A DNA stretch of 64,000 nucleotides. Origin: Rhizophagus clarus. Lineage: Eukaryota > Glomeromycota > Glomeromycetes > Glomerales > Glomeraceae. The notes beneath the pieces are model-generated. The model did not search any database. It saw only the letters and a program-made list of their open reading frames with translations, and was not told where the DNA came from. The position numbers and the translations under genes are program-made. The stretch spans positions 1,240,001 to 1,304,000 of the forward strand of contig BLAL01000156.1 of the NCBI GenBank assembly GCA_015698045.1, in the 5' to 3' direction. This document shows, one piece after another, positions 36,955 through 47,557 of the stretch (its first letter is position 1; every line of letters starts with the position of its first letter).

Positions 36955-37110
36955 CCCTGGTAACAGAGTGGCTATGCGTATAACTTTGTTTTTTTGGCTG
37001 ATAAAAATTATTCTTTTTTTTCTGTTCTGGCAGTGGCTGTGCGTATAAGCGCGTGACTTTTATTTTTTTGCTGATAAATTTTTTTTTTTTTAAAAAAAAA
37101 AAAAATTTAC
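36955..37110. repeat. Inverted copy of GCGCCAGAACAG minisatellite
   Basis: TCTGTTCTGGCAGTGGCTGT with TGCGTATAA and T/A runs is the reverse complement of the units at 29430-29905. Confidence 0.7.
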
Positions 37111-37875
37111 CATCTTTAGATAATAAACTCTTCGGGTTTCGGATGTGAGACATTCTTGGCGTAAGTTGTTGCATCTTGCATGATCCTCTAAAGTATATTT
37201 GTGCTGCTGCTAGTTATTGTTTACTATACAAAATTATTTGAAATCATTATTATCATGTATCACGACAGATGATCATTGTGGTTTCTTTTTTAATGAATCA
37301 TTCCGCCTTTGTCAATCGATAACCTTGATTGGTTCATAAACACCGAAACTGTCCAATTACATACTTCTTTTTTTTGTTCAATTATGTTCGTTTTCCATTT
37401 TACCGATGGACATTTTGTCAACATGATCAACGCATAAATGACTATCGTGAAATTTATTTTAAAATATTAATTTTAATTTTCATCAAATAAGTATAATTAT
37501 TTATCAGTGAAATCATAAAAATTTTAATGTTATTTATTTAATAAATTTAATTCCACTATTGCAATTTAGAAATGTCAAAATTTCCGGAAATTTTTACTTA
37601 ATAAGAATAGTCAGGAATGAAAAATTCCTGGTTAACAGGATGCTCTATGAATATCTTGTTACATTTTTATTGTTTATTTTTCCATAATTCATGCATTGCC
37701 TACTCTAAAATCATTTTCTTTTGCGTGGCAACTGATAACTTATTTTTTTATCGGTAAGATGAGTAATTTTCATGTCGATAAAATGGTATTTTTGTAAAAT
37801 GAAGTTAGGTAATTTTTCATGTCGGCAAAATAGAAATCAGCAAAATGGTGTCGTGTCGTACCGTAACCCTATTAC

Positions 37876-38042
37876 TAAGGGGAGGGCCAGAAATGACGTA
37901 ATTCCCTGAGGGAGGGGGGGTCAGGTCAAGATGACCGACCATTTTTAGTAACTAATAATATATATTGAATTTCCTAAAATAGGTGATGACGGGGGTCCCA
38001 AAATCTCAAAAATCAAATGACGTAATTTCTGCCCTACCCTAA
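37876..38042. mobile_element. MITE with 3-bp TAC target duplication (167 bp)
   Basis: Terminal inverted repeats TAAGGGGAGGGCCAGAAATG and (from the right, opposite strand) TTAGGGTAGGGCAGAAAT. It is flanked on both sides by TAC (37873-37875 and 38043-38045). The paralogous segment at 30221-30235 has the site without the insertion. It has no coding capacity. The superfamily is uncertain; a 3-bp duplication fits PIF/Harbinger or CACTA-type elements. Confidence 0.85.
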
Positions 38043-38700
38043 TACAGATTGTTTACACAAGTATATATTTATTCATTTTTGTAAAGGAATTTTTTACAGT
38101 ACTTTAATTTGTTTTTTTTTTTTTTCATGAAATAGTTGAAACATTGAAAACATTGATAAAAGCTTACAGTTCTGATTCTTAAAATTAGTCTAATAAGCTA
38201 TTTTTATTTTTTATTTTTATTTTTATATATTCAATACAAGTTTCTCTGTTTTTTTTTCACTTTATCATTCATAAGATTATGTATAATATTATATAAGATT
38301 TAGTAGTAAAAGCCTTATAAAAAGGTTTGCGTTAAATTTGTGCTAAACGGCTGGCTAATCAATCATACAACATTTATTCGAAATTTGTACTAAAAAATAA
38401 TATGAAATTCGAACAAATTTTAAACAAGTATCGTATGATTAGCTTATTTGGCACAAATTTAAAACAAACTTTTTTATAGAGAAGATATTATTCAATCTTA
38501 ATACATATCTATTCCAAAACCTTTTACCAGATCCCAAGGACTGTTATGTGCGAAAATTATTTCTTCTATCTATTAAATATGTAAAATAGTTGTACGGATA
38601 TCAATTAGTACTTCATAAAATAATTTTTTTATTTTTTCCTTTGTGCTTTTAATTATTTTTAAAAAAGTTTAATCTTGTAGTTTATCATACAAAGAAAATA
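38043..38700. repeat. Sixth array unit, gene lost
   Basis: The sequence matches the region just downstream of the Arg-rich genes (compare 38090-38270 with 2010-2200 and 38550-38600 with 2250-2290 or 7300-7330: TGTGCGAAAATTA block), yet no Arg-rich reading frame precedes it. This is a unit whose gene has been deleted. Confidence 0.55.
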
Positions 38701-38708
38701 AATATATA

Positions 38709-38879
38709 CAGTCGACTTTCGATATAACGAACCCTCCGGTTTTCACCTCAATTCGTTATAAGGCTATAGCGAAGGATTTTAAAGAATTTAATTGGCTGAT
38801 TCGTTATAATGAGAGTTTCTATCGTATTTGATTGGTTAAAAGTCACGTGGTTCATTATATCGCGAGTTAGAATCGACTG
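38709..38879. mobile_element. Pogo/Tigger-like MITE with TA duplication (171 bp)
   Basis: The left end CAGTCGACTTTCGATATAAC and the right end (minus strand) CAGTCGATTCTAACTCGCGA are inverted repeats flanked by TA on both sides. CAGTCGA termini with a TATAACGAA subterminal motif and TA duplications are typical of pogo/Tigger-type Tc1/mariner elements. It is non-coding. Confidence 0.85.
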
Positions 38880-39196
38880 TAATCTTTGTTTCTTATATAA
38901 TTAATATATTAAGTGCTACGATAAAATGTCTATTACTTTTTCTGTTTTTTTTTTTAAAAAAAAAACTCAATTAATACTAAAACAGAATAAAGTAACTTAA
39001 AAACTAGTGTTATTTAAAAATTTTTTTTTTTTCTCACAATTCAGAAATGAAATGTAAAACTTAAATGAAAAATTCTGATAAATAACAAAGATTAATAAGG
39101 ATATAAAATTCCATGTGAATTTCACGATTTTTTTATAGATGCATAACAACGAAACTATTCGGATTTCTTTAATTTGGAATCATGGATTGTTTGATA

Positions 39197-39436
39197 CAGT
39201 TGCCTCTGGATATAACGAATACTTTGGAACAGAGGATTTACAGTAGTTCGGTATATCAGATATGGCGAATTCGTTATATAAAATACCGAATTGGTTTTTC
39301 GTCCTGGATACAGTAGAACTGATTATAATTCATAAATGGCATGATAATTCTTGCCAACATATAAATTTTGCCCAAATTAATTTATGATCACATGACCATT
39401 CGGTATAACGAATACATGGATAATATATTGGGGCTG
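39197..39436. mobile_element. Pogo-like MITE, family 2, copy 1 (about 240 bp)
   Basis: One end reads CAGTTGCCTCTGGATATAAC. The other, on the opposite strand, reads CAGCCCCAATATATTATCC. Both ends and parts of the interior match 43733-44143 in inverse orientation. ATAACGAA motifs near both ends link it to the 38709 element. Confidence 0.7.
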
Positions 39437-40061
39437 AACAATGTATCATTTTATGTAAAAACGTATATAATGAGATACGGAAAATTGTCCAATTCCGTAT
39501 CTCTCAGTATTATAAAACGTGCCTTTCAGTATATAAACGTATTTTTCAGTACAAATTCCATATAAAAACGTATCCATTTTTTTATAGGGCTTAATGAACT
39601 CAAATTGCATCCTAAATAACTAAACAGTAATACATAATGAAGGATCTTCTTTAATCGGTGGTGCGTAAATCTCAATAGTGAAAAAAAAATTTATTTTTAT
39701 TTTTATTTTTTTTATTACATGGGTACGTAGACAATCCATTGTACATATATTTTGTAGTACAGGTGACATTCGACATTTTCATATCGGTAGCAAGTTGTGA
39801 CAAATATGATTTTCAAATACAAGAAGATTACTCTAGTTGTCCTACAATATTGTATATTATAAATAGATGTTTCAGCGTTGTAAAATTTATGACCTACTTT
39901 GCAGAATCATATTAAATTAAGTCGAAGTCGTGACCAAGCCGTGACCAACTTGTGGTCAGACAGAATGAGTGTTAAATCACGGGTTAATCACGGCTCCGTC
40001 ACTGTTGATATCGTCATCATAACTAATTATTTAATAAAATTGTAGGCGCGTATAGAATATA

Positions 40062-40205
40062 AGGGACTGGTACGAAATCCCCACAGGTACGAAATCCGAC
40101 ACTTAACGCTGGTAAAAACATCACGTGACGCTACATAATTCTGCATAATGCGGGCCAGTTGTCGGGATTTCGTACCTGTCGGGATTTTGGCCTGTCCGGA
40201 TTTTA
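40062..40205. mobile_element. Short palindromic MITE (about 144 bp)
   Basis: The left arm GGTACGAAATCCCCACAGG and the right arm (minus strand) GGCCAAAATCCCGACAGG are each followed by TACGAAATCC and form long inverted repeats around a short core with CACGTG. The whole element is nearly one hairpin. Open frames across it are by-products. Confidence 0.65.
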
Positions 40206-40599
40206 CACGGATCCCGAATATACTGTAATACCATTTATAATAAATCTTAATCACAGAGCTTTTCGTAAAAGAAGCGTCAGTTAATAATTAACGTTTCTTT
40301 ATTCTTTTGTAAATGAAAACGTAACATTCATCACGTGACATAATACTAATGACCGCAGCTGACGTTGTAATGCATCACGTTGTATGAAACGGTTTTCATA
40401 TACTTTCGATTTTGGTAAATACATATTCATACATCTTTACAAAAGTATATACGTTTCGTTTGTGAGATTGTGACCATCGATGTATTCATTTTCATAATTC
40501 CGTTATATTAATGAATAAAATGCGCAGTACTTGTACAAATTACGCTTATAAGAAAGATACGTCAAACCAGAGCTTGAACACGGGTATCAGTACTGTTCG

Positions 40600-40860
40600 A
40601 TGGATAATTTCGAGTCTACCAACAGAAACGAAAAGAAACTGTTTGTTGTTATATTGATCGCAATTGATCACAATTATTGTGACAAACACATGCATGTCGT
40701 AAAATTGGATTTTCAAAAAAATGAAAAATGGTCAGCAACCTATTTCTTGCATAAACAACATGTAAAAATTTCAAGGTTAATCGTAGCTTATCTTCAAAAA
40801 ATGTCGGAGAAGCAAATCAGAAATCGGTCCTACATAATAAAGTCCTATATAATAAAGTAA
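40600..40860 (+). CDS. Hypothetical protein (86 aa)
   Basis: An ATG-initiated frame with mixed composition: MDNFESTNRNEKKLFVV, a hydrophobic stretch VVILIAIDHNYC near residues 16-27, HVVKLDFQKNEKWSATYF in the middle, and YIIKSYIIK at the end (last repeat imperfect). No domain recognised. The upstream region has no clear TATA box. It could be chance or a fragment; I give it mainly because the composition is not low-complexity, unlike most frames here. Confidence 0.3.
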   Translation: MDNFESTNRNEKKLFVVILIAIDHNYCDKHMHVVKLDFQKNEKWSATYFLHKQHVKISRLIVAYLQKMSEKQIRNRSYIIKSYIIK

Positions 40861-40919
40861 AAAAACGATTAGTATATCGTTTCTTAAAATAAAAGATTTA
40901 TAAGGTTCAAAGTTACAGT

Positions 40920-42240
40920 AACTTTGAAACTTACCATACATACACAATTTTAAGCCAGAGCTGAACTACAGAAAAAAAGCAAAAAACGGTTTAAAAGTAA
41001 AAAATTTCAAAAGTATATATTTCAAAACTTACTAGTACTTACATCGAATAAAAAGTCCTAAGCAAAGAAAATCCTACAAAAAAAAAATAATAATACATAA
41101 CAAACGATTAGCAACAGTCTCTTTGATTAAAAAACACTTCAAGACATACTACCCAAAATTAAAAGAGAATTTTCATTTTCGATTTCTCTCAAAATCCATA
41201 TGTTTAGTAAGAAATCAGATGAACGTTTAGAAAGGAAAAATGTAAGCAAATTAAAGCAAATGAAGTCTATCATAACCTGTGCTTCCAAAAAGTTCCGAAT
41301 AACTGCCTAAAAAAAGTATAAACAAAATCGTTAGTGTAATGTTTCGTTAAAATAAAAGATTTAAAGGAAAAAACGAATTTAATCCTCGTTTCCAAAGAGA
41401 GTAGGCGAAATCTGAAAAAACCGTCAGGATCTAAAAAAGAGAAGCATCCAAACCCATCCATTTCTACATCCAAATACTGAAGTTTCTGACCTTTAAAAAA
41501 AAATCTGTCTAGTAATATTCGTTGAAATAAATAAAAAATCTAAAGAATTTTCTCTTTACTCCAAAGAAACGGTCACCTAAAAAAAGGAAGAAATGATAAT
41601 CAAAAAAAAAAACTATTTTTCCTATTATGATCAAGCACTTCTCTACTTCATAAGCATCTCCGGAATAATAATACAATAATAGACAGTAATAGTAAAAATA
41701 ATTATTATAAGAATCGGAAACGTGTCTTTTATGCATAAATGTTAAAACAAAAATTACTAGATAACTTTAGTTATTTAATCTAATCTCTACTCAATAAATA
41801 CTTTCGTTGCATACAAAGTAAACAGTATAGATATTTTGTTGCGAAAACAATCTACAAAATTCCATATGATGAGTTCCGAAGATTAGGTTTGCAAAAGAAA
41901 AAGTTCCGTTAAAAATAATTCAGAAAAATAACCTCCTCTCGTGTGCATAACCGTCAGTTAAAAAAAAAATAAAAATGAACAAGATAATTGTTAACATTTT
42001 AGCAAAACATTTCGTTACAGAGAAAAAGAAGGAAAGGAAAGAAAGAGGAAAGTCGAAGAGAGAGAGGAAGGAGGGAAAGACGAAGGGAGAGAGAAAGATG
42101 AAAGAAAGGGAAGGACAAGGGAAAGGAATTGACAAAGAAAACAAGGATAAATGAAGGAAGAAGGTTTGTTAAAAATTTAAAAAGCGCTCATGGCTGGTAA
42201 AATTTGAAATCTGTTATGTGAATGACGCGACGTTCAACCA
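40920..42240 (-). CDS. Multi-microexon gene, locus B (exon structure tentative)
   Basis: Same architecture as 17041-18730. Short minus-strand segments between AG and GT include 41575-41559 (17 nt, GDRFFG, followed by GTAAAG), about 41307-41278 (30 nt, GSYSELFGSTG), about 41057-41043 (15 nt, DFLFD, followed by GTAAGT) and about 40960-40935 (26 nt, followed by GTAAGT). The intervening 80-150 bases are A-rich on the + strand and start with CTAAAAAAA, the mirror of TTTTTTTAG acceptors. The F-F-G-containing peptides match those of locus A and begin in the same codon phase. No start or stop exon could be fixed. It is either a tandem-repeat gene with exon-by-exon repeats or its remains. Confidence 0.35.
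42018..42165. repeat. GA-rich (purine) tract
   Basis: About 150 bp with almost only G and A on the + strand (GAAAGAGGAAAGTCGAAGAG and similar), opposite a T/C tract on the minus strand. Read on + it would encode Lys/Glu/Arg-rich sequence; read on minus it could be a long polypyrimidine tract inside microexon locus B. No evidence that it is translated. Confidence 0.6.
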
Positions 42241-42299
42241 ATACACTATTCGATTCAACTATACGTCTAATGGTAGATCACCACTAATTGAGGTCGAAT

Positions 42300-43010
42300 A
42301 TAGGCCGAATTCTATCAAGTAATTACGAATAACTTTGATGTACAATAATCAGTACATATACTTTACGGTCTTGTAATTTTTTTGTTTCGCTATTATTATA
42401 TCTAAATAGATTACAACGATTTAATTTTCGAGTCTAATTTAATACAAAAAAAAAAATAGCTTAAATTTAATACGCGTCTAATTTAATATCATACTTAAGC
42501 TATTTTTTAGTATTAATTTAGTTTATAGCTATTTTTTTTTTAAGTCTAATTTAATACTTTATATATCTAATTTAGTACTCAAATAAAAAAAAAATTAAAT
42601 TTAATAATACAATTTAATAATACACGTTTAATTTTATTTAGTACTCAAAAGAGGCTACGCCCTAAAAAAAATAGCTTTCTTGAATTTAATATGCGTTTAA
42701 AAAAAAAAAATAGTTTAAATTTAAATACACGTCTACTTCAATATATCTAATTTAATACTTTTAAAAACCAAGTATAAATATGCTGCAACGCCAGCAACAA
42801 ATATATCTTAATTGTTTTCTTACAGTTCTTTTTCTTTAAATAAAGTACAAAAGAAAGGAATTTTATAACATTTAATATCATACAACCAACAAAACACATT
42901 TACATCCATTTGTGCTGTACATAATTTTTTCGTGCACGAACTTAAGTTTGTATTTTATAACCTTTTTTTATCAAAAGTCCACATAAAAACATACACTCTA
43001 CTTTTTAAAT
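42300..43010. repeat. AATTTAATAC simple repeat region, no gene
   Basis: Degenerate repetitions of TCTAATTTAATAC with short runs (42420-42760). No coding region. Confidence 0.6.
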
Positions 43011-43300
43011 TATTATACAGTCGGACTTAACTATAATCACCACATATAATCACTATCATACGCTAATCACTATCACGGTATAGAATCACATAACATAACA
43101 CATGATATGATATCTATTATAAGTTAAAATTAGGCTAAATTTATAACACCAGTCAAAATTATTCTATGATATATATTTTATTTTTATACAATTTATATTA
43201 CAAGGAAGTGTTTTTTTTTTATAAAAGAAAATAGTTACAATTTATAGTTCTAGACCATTAATAATGACGAGTCTACATTATACTTCAATATAGTTCATTA

Positions 43301-43730
43301 TTATACAGTCACGTCAGGTGTCTTTACAGCATGTTCGTAGAAACCTGTTTCTACATAATACTTTGCAAGCAGATTTTTAAATTCAGTTTGATCGCTAAGA
43401 TTAATTGTTTCGGTAACATTAACAATTTCTTTTTCCGAGTTTTCATCTTCCGTTTTTTTTAATTCCTCAAGAAGTTTCGCTCTATCCTGTTCGATAAATA
43501 CAAAACGTGAGACGAACCCAAACGGATCCAACTTACCACGACCAAAAAGAAAGACGAAAATTCCCCAGATACCAGTGTAACCACCGATGCTTCTAAAAAA
43601 TTCAACAAGTGTGAGAGGTGGTTTTCGACCTGTTTTATAACGGTTATAGGCATCTGAATTCCGATTCCAATCCAATCGGGATCGATATTAGCTAATAATT
43701 CTAAAATATACCGCATCTGAACTCGATTTG
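43301..43730 (-). pseudogene. 3' remnant of a membrane-anchored protein gene
   Basis: The open frame ends at TAA (43303-43301). It reads SRLDWNRNSDAYNRYKTG, PPLTLVEFFRSIGGYTGIWG, FVFLFGRGKLDPFGFVSR, then an acidic, Lys-rich segment (KLLEELKKTEDENSEKE) and a C-terminal NLLAKYYVETGFYEHAVKT. The Ile/Phe-rich IWGIFVFLFG part looks like a membrane or re-entrant segment. The other frame, starting at ATG 43716, overlaps it only partly. There is no start in the coding frame, and 5' sequence stops where a MITE begins (43733), so the upstream exons seem displaced. Function not recognised. Confidence 0.5.
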
Positions 43731-43732
43731 AT

Positions 43733-44143
43733 CAGCTCAATATATTAGCCATGTATTATTTATACCGAATAGTCATGTGATCATAAACTAATTCAGGCCA
43801 GCTTTATAGCGCTGAATAAACAAATGGTGATTTGCTCATGAAAATTTATGTTATGTGAAACTATAATCTTGATTGGCACTATAAATTTGGCCAGAATTAT
43901 TTAGGACAGAATTGAATTCAAATATTCAATATATTAGATATATACTAAATCCTCTGGAGCGGAAGGTTCATTATATCCGTATAATATATTTACATAAATC
44001 ACATGCTTGTTATTTTATTGGTCAAAATTTATATAACGAACTTGTTCGGTATACAGTATAGTAGGTGTTATATAACGAACTCATTCTATACCGAATAAAA
44101 ATTGCTGGAACATTAGGTTCGTTATATCCATCAGAGACGACTG
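43733..44143. mobile_element. Pogo-like MITE, family 2, copy 2 (about 411 bp)
   Basis: The left end CAGCTCAATATATTAGCC and the right end (minus strand) CAGTCGTCTCTGATGGATAT match the two ends of 39197-39436 in inverse order. It has TATAACGAAC motifs inside. It abuts the broken 5' end of the gene remnant at 43301-43730. Confidence 0.7.
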
Positions 44144-44223
44144 TACTTTGAAATATTTCAGTAAGGAGGTTGGCAATATCTTAATCGAACACAGAGAATA
44201 TGAACCGGTATTCTTACACCATA

Positions 44224-44471
44224 GTGGCGTAACTCTTTCACCAATTTTATATTGCCATTATTTTTCAAACAGCACATACTAGCAAAAGCTTGGAGATTTC
44301 CTCAAACATTTCAAGCCATTATATAATCGATAACGTAACACCATGTGACGTGTCAAGGTGGCGTAGCTCTTTAACCGGTTTAGACGAACAGTAACAGTAT
44401 ATAGCAAAAAACACCAGATCTCAAAGCCTCATTTTCAAAGCTTGCTACTGACAACGTAATAGCATGCCACG
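44224..44471. repeat. Tandem duplication upstream of secreted-protein gene
   Basis: Two diverged copies with a period of about 134 bp, each starting GTGGCGTA(A/G)CTCTTT, containing AGCAAAA..., and ending near a GATAACGTAA / GACAACGTAA and ATGTGACG / ATGCCACG pair. It lies 180-430 bases before the ATG at 44653 and could hold regulatory sites. Confidence 0.6.
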
Positions 44472-44575
44472 ATTTAATCCTGTAATCTAAGCATCAATAA
44501 TTCTTTTAAATGAGAAAATTTTCTCCAAGTAACTGATCTCGCTAAGCATTGGGTCTCTATACCGATTTTAATATG

Positions 44576-44583
44576 TATAAATA
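44576..44583 (+). promoter_or_regulatory. TATA box of secreted-protein gene
   Basis: A perfect TATAAATA, 70 bases before the ATG. The implied leader is about 40-45 bases. Confidence 0.75.
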
Positions 44584-44652
44584 CGTCTTAACTCTACGTT
44601 GTTTGAAAAATAAAAAAAAAATTATTTTCTCCAGAGAAAAAGTAAAATCAAA

Positions 44653-45117
44653 ATGAAATTTAGCTATCTTCTGTTCTTTTTAACCATCTTTACTGGTGTT
44701 GCTTTAAGTCAACGAGTACCCACCGGTGAAGTGGTAATTCAATCACTCGCAGGAGGTCTTTTTTGGATGCTAGATAACAATAATGTTACCTTAGGACCAC
44801 AAAATGATGTTAGCTGGACAATTGTTCCTTACGGAGAGTCAGAAAACGTTTATTCAATCATTCGCAGAGGTCTATTTGATGAATATGTCCAATACAATGG
44901 TCTTGACGGTCAACTCTCTACTGAGCGTCTTCATCCTCCTCTCCCATCAAAGGCGTTATGGAGAATCGAATATCATACTACATTATATTATTCCATTTGT
45001 TCCATCGTACAAGATTCACTAAGTCCTGTATGTGCAACAGCAGACGATAAAAAAGTTATTGCGAGTTATGCAGATTCCGACCCTCGACAATGGTGGACAA
45101 TTTTTGTAGTGAATTAA
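44653..45117 (+). CDS. Secreted 154-aa protein, possible beta-trefoil (ricin-B-like)
   Basis: Candidate secreted protein, perhaps carbohydrate-binding. Residues 1-19 form a clear signal peptide (MKFSYLLFFLTIFTGVALS) with cleavage before QRVP. The mature part has three similar motifs at regular intervals, each ending in W plus beta-strand residues: NDVSWTIVPY (about 53-62), SKALWRIEY (about 98-106) and PRQWWTIFVV (about 144-153). Q-x-W-like motifs spaced about 45 residues apart are the hallmark of three-fold beta-trefoil (ricin B-type) domains, so this fold is likely but not proven. There are two cysteines (about 115 and 126). The mature protein is about 135 residues, the size of one trefoil. 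A TATA box and tandem duplication lie upstream. Single exon. Comparable small secreted proteins of symbiotic fungi can act as effectors, but nothing here shows that role. Confidence 0.85.
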   Translation: MKFSYLLFFLTIFTGVALSQRVPTGEVVIQSLAGGLFWMLDNNNVTLGPQNDVSWTIVPYGESENVYSIIRRGLFDEYVQYNGLDGQLSTERLHPPLPSKALWRIEYHTTLYYSICSIVQDSLSPVCATADDKKVIASYADSDPRQWWTIFVVN

Positions 45118-45119
45118 CA

Positions 45120-47557
45120 ACATAATTTTTTTTAAATGCTTCATATATCGTTACGTTGTCATTACGTTGCATATAGTAATGATAATATTAGGCTTTATTC
45201 ATAACAGAAAATAAAAAAAAACTCTTATTATGTCAATATTTCTTTATTTCCCTAAACTTGAGTCAATGAAATTTGTCACATGGTTTTCCTATCTATACTA
45301 ACTTGAAATTTTAAATAACTGTATCTCAATAAAAGTTATTGACAATCATGCTATCCGAATTAGATTTGTTGAGATAGCTCAACCCGAGCTTTTAAATCGG
45401 GTCCGGTCGCATAACCCGAGTGATCAGAGTACTATAATGCGCTATATTTCATAGCATTGTATACATTATATGAAACGGCGGGTACCTGACAATGGCTTCA
45501 GATCCTAGTTTTTTATGCATTACTTCAGACAAGTCTAGACATATAGTCGGTATAGATTTATAAGTGGAAATAATAAATTTCTTTATGAAACTACCATACA
45601 TTTGTTTTTTAACAGAAACGTTAAATAATGTTTCTTAAAGAATTGATCATTATTTTGGAGAGTGAAAATTTTAAGTTAGGTTTGCTTGCAAAGTTTATCA
45701 TTTTATAGTTCATATTATTAATGTTTATAATTTTTTTATTTATATGTACTGCCTTTAAACTTTTATATTTATGATTTGTTTTTTTTTTAAGAATTTTTTT
45801 TTCATAATCGAAGTAGTGCTTTAACACAATAAAAGAAAACCATTTTTCACAACATTTTTTTAATTTGAATTAATTTTTTTTTTTTTAAAAAAAAAAGCGA
45901 TAATATTTTTTTTTATTAGTATTAAGTAATTAAAAAAGGGTTTAAAATAATTTTTTTTTTCCATTAAATTGATCTAAAAAAAAAAAAAAATTTTTTTTTT
46001 AATGAAATTGAAATAATTAAATAAAAAATCATTTCTTTTTTTTGCTGATAAATGATTGTTAAAACGATTAATAAAAAAAATTATTTTTTTTTTTTTTTGT
46101 TAAAACATCGTTTTATTAATCAGAACGATTAATGGTTTAAAAGAAAAAAACGGTAAATTTATTTTTTTAATTAGAACGATTAACAATTTATAAGAAAAAA
46201 AAACGGTAAACCTTTTTTTTAATGTATGAAATTACCCAGGCTTTAGTATAACTATTGAAATCTAAATTTTATTGGTTAAAAATTTTTGAATTTAAAATAG
46301 AAATCCATTTTATAACTATGCTTCGCCTTATGGAAAAAAATTTTTCCTTTTTAAACTGTAAATAAATACTCGGAGAAACCGATTTGGTGGTACTTTGACA
46401 TCGTAGTGACTGCATATATTATGTTACAGTTACACACTTACACAAAGTATGAGTAAAAAAAAGGAATTATCGGATATACTTTTTCGCTTCTATCACTTTA
46501 AGACTGAGAATAGCACCAGAACATTCGATAATTCGAGTCTGGATTCAGAATGTGATTTTTTTTGTAATATTTTCTGGAATAGTAAGACCAGAGAAAATTA
46601 AATTAGAAAAATTTTAAAATATTTACGGTTTGAATGCTATAGAATAATTTTTTTTACAGCACATTAGAATGATGAAATGACTCGAGTTATTATTAAATAT
46701 ATTTTATTACAAAATAAATGTCCATTATGTATGTATATGCCCGCATGTAATAATTACGCCGTGATTTTTTTTAGTCAAGGATTTTATTATGTACTGAATG
46801 TTGATGGAAAATTCTTTAATGTAAACATAAACACTTTTTTTTAAAAAAAAAAAAAAAAGAAAAAAAGAAAAATACAATAAAAAAATAAAATAAATTTTAA
46901 AAAAGATGGGATATAAATAATAATAATAAACCCAAAAATGGGGAACACACGGTTTTATGCGAATCTTTATTGTTGTGTATAATTATTGGTTCAACTAAAA
47001 TGATACTTTTTCCTATTCTAGTTAGATATGTATGCATGATGTATATATTATATGAAAAATCCATTGTAAATATTATTTCAAAACTAGTTTTAAAAAATTT
47101 TTTTTTGTGGTAATTCTTAGTTACTATAGTTACTCTAAAATAATAATAATAATAATAATAAAATTTCCTTCACGAAAAAAAAAGTTGAAGAATGCATATA
47201 ATATTAATTTGATTGTCAGCTAAAGAAATAACAGTATACTATATAACTGGTTAATTGAACCGAAACAATCCGAATTAATGAAAGTAGTATACGAATAAAA
47301 ATTTTCTTATATTTTGAAAAGCGAATAAAAGAGATTGTTCGAATGAAAAAGGATAAATAATAAACCGTCAAAACACTATTGAAAAGAAATATGTATGTAT
47401 GAATGTGTAAAACTTATAATACAATTATAAAGCCGTTTCATAATTACGAGGGTGAAATGGGCCAACAATATTCGAGTCTCAGATTTTGCCTAAATTTATT
47501 GCGGATTTGATTCAATCGATTATTGGAAAGAAGATAAATAACGAATATTAATTATCT
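45120..47557. other. Gene-free stretch with homopolymer hairpins
   Basis: No gene. About 45860-46215 has tandem GAACGATTAA...ACGGTAAA units (roughly 60-65 bp) separated by A and T runs. About 46800-46900 is nearly pure A/T. The part near 47160-47280 (TTCCTTCACGAAAA ... TGGTTAATTGAACCG) is related to 60400-60490. Confidence 0.6.

Noticed and set aside
40027-40254. 75-residue minus-strand frame
   Set aside because: It lies across the palindromic MITE at 40062-40205.
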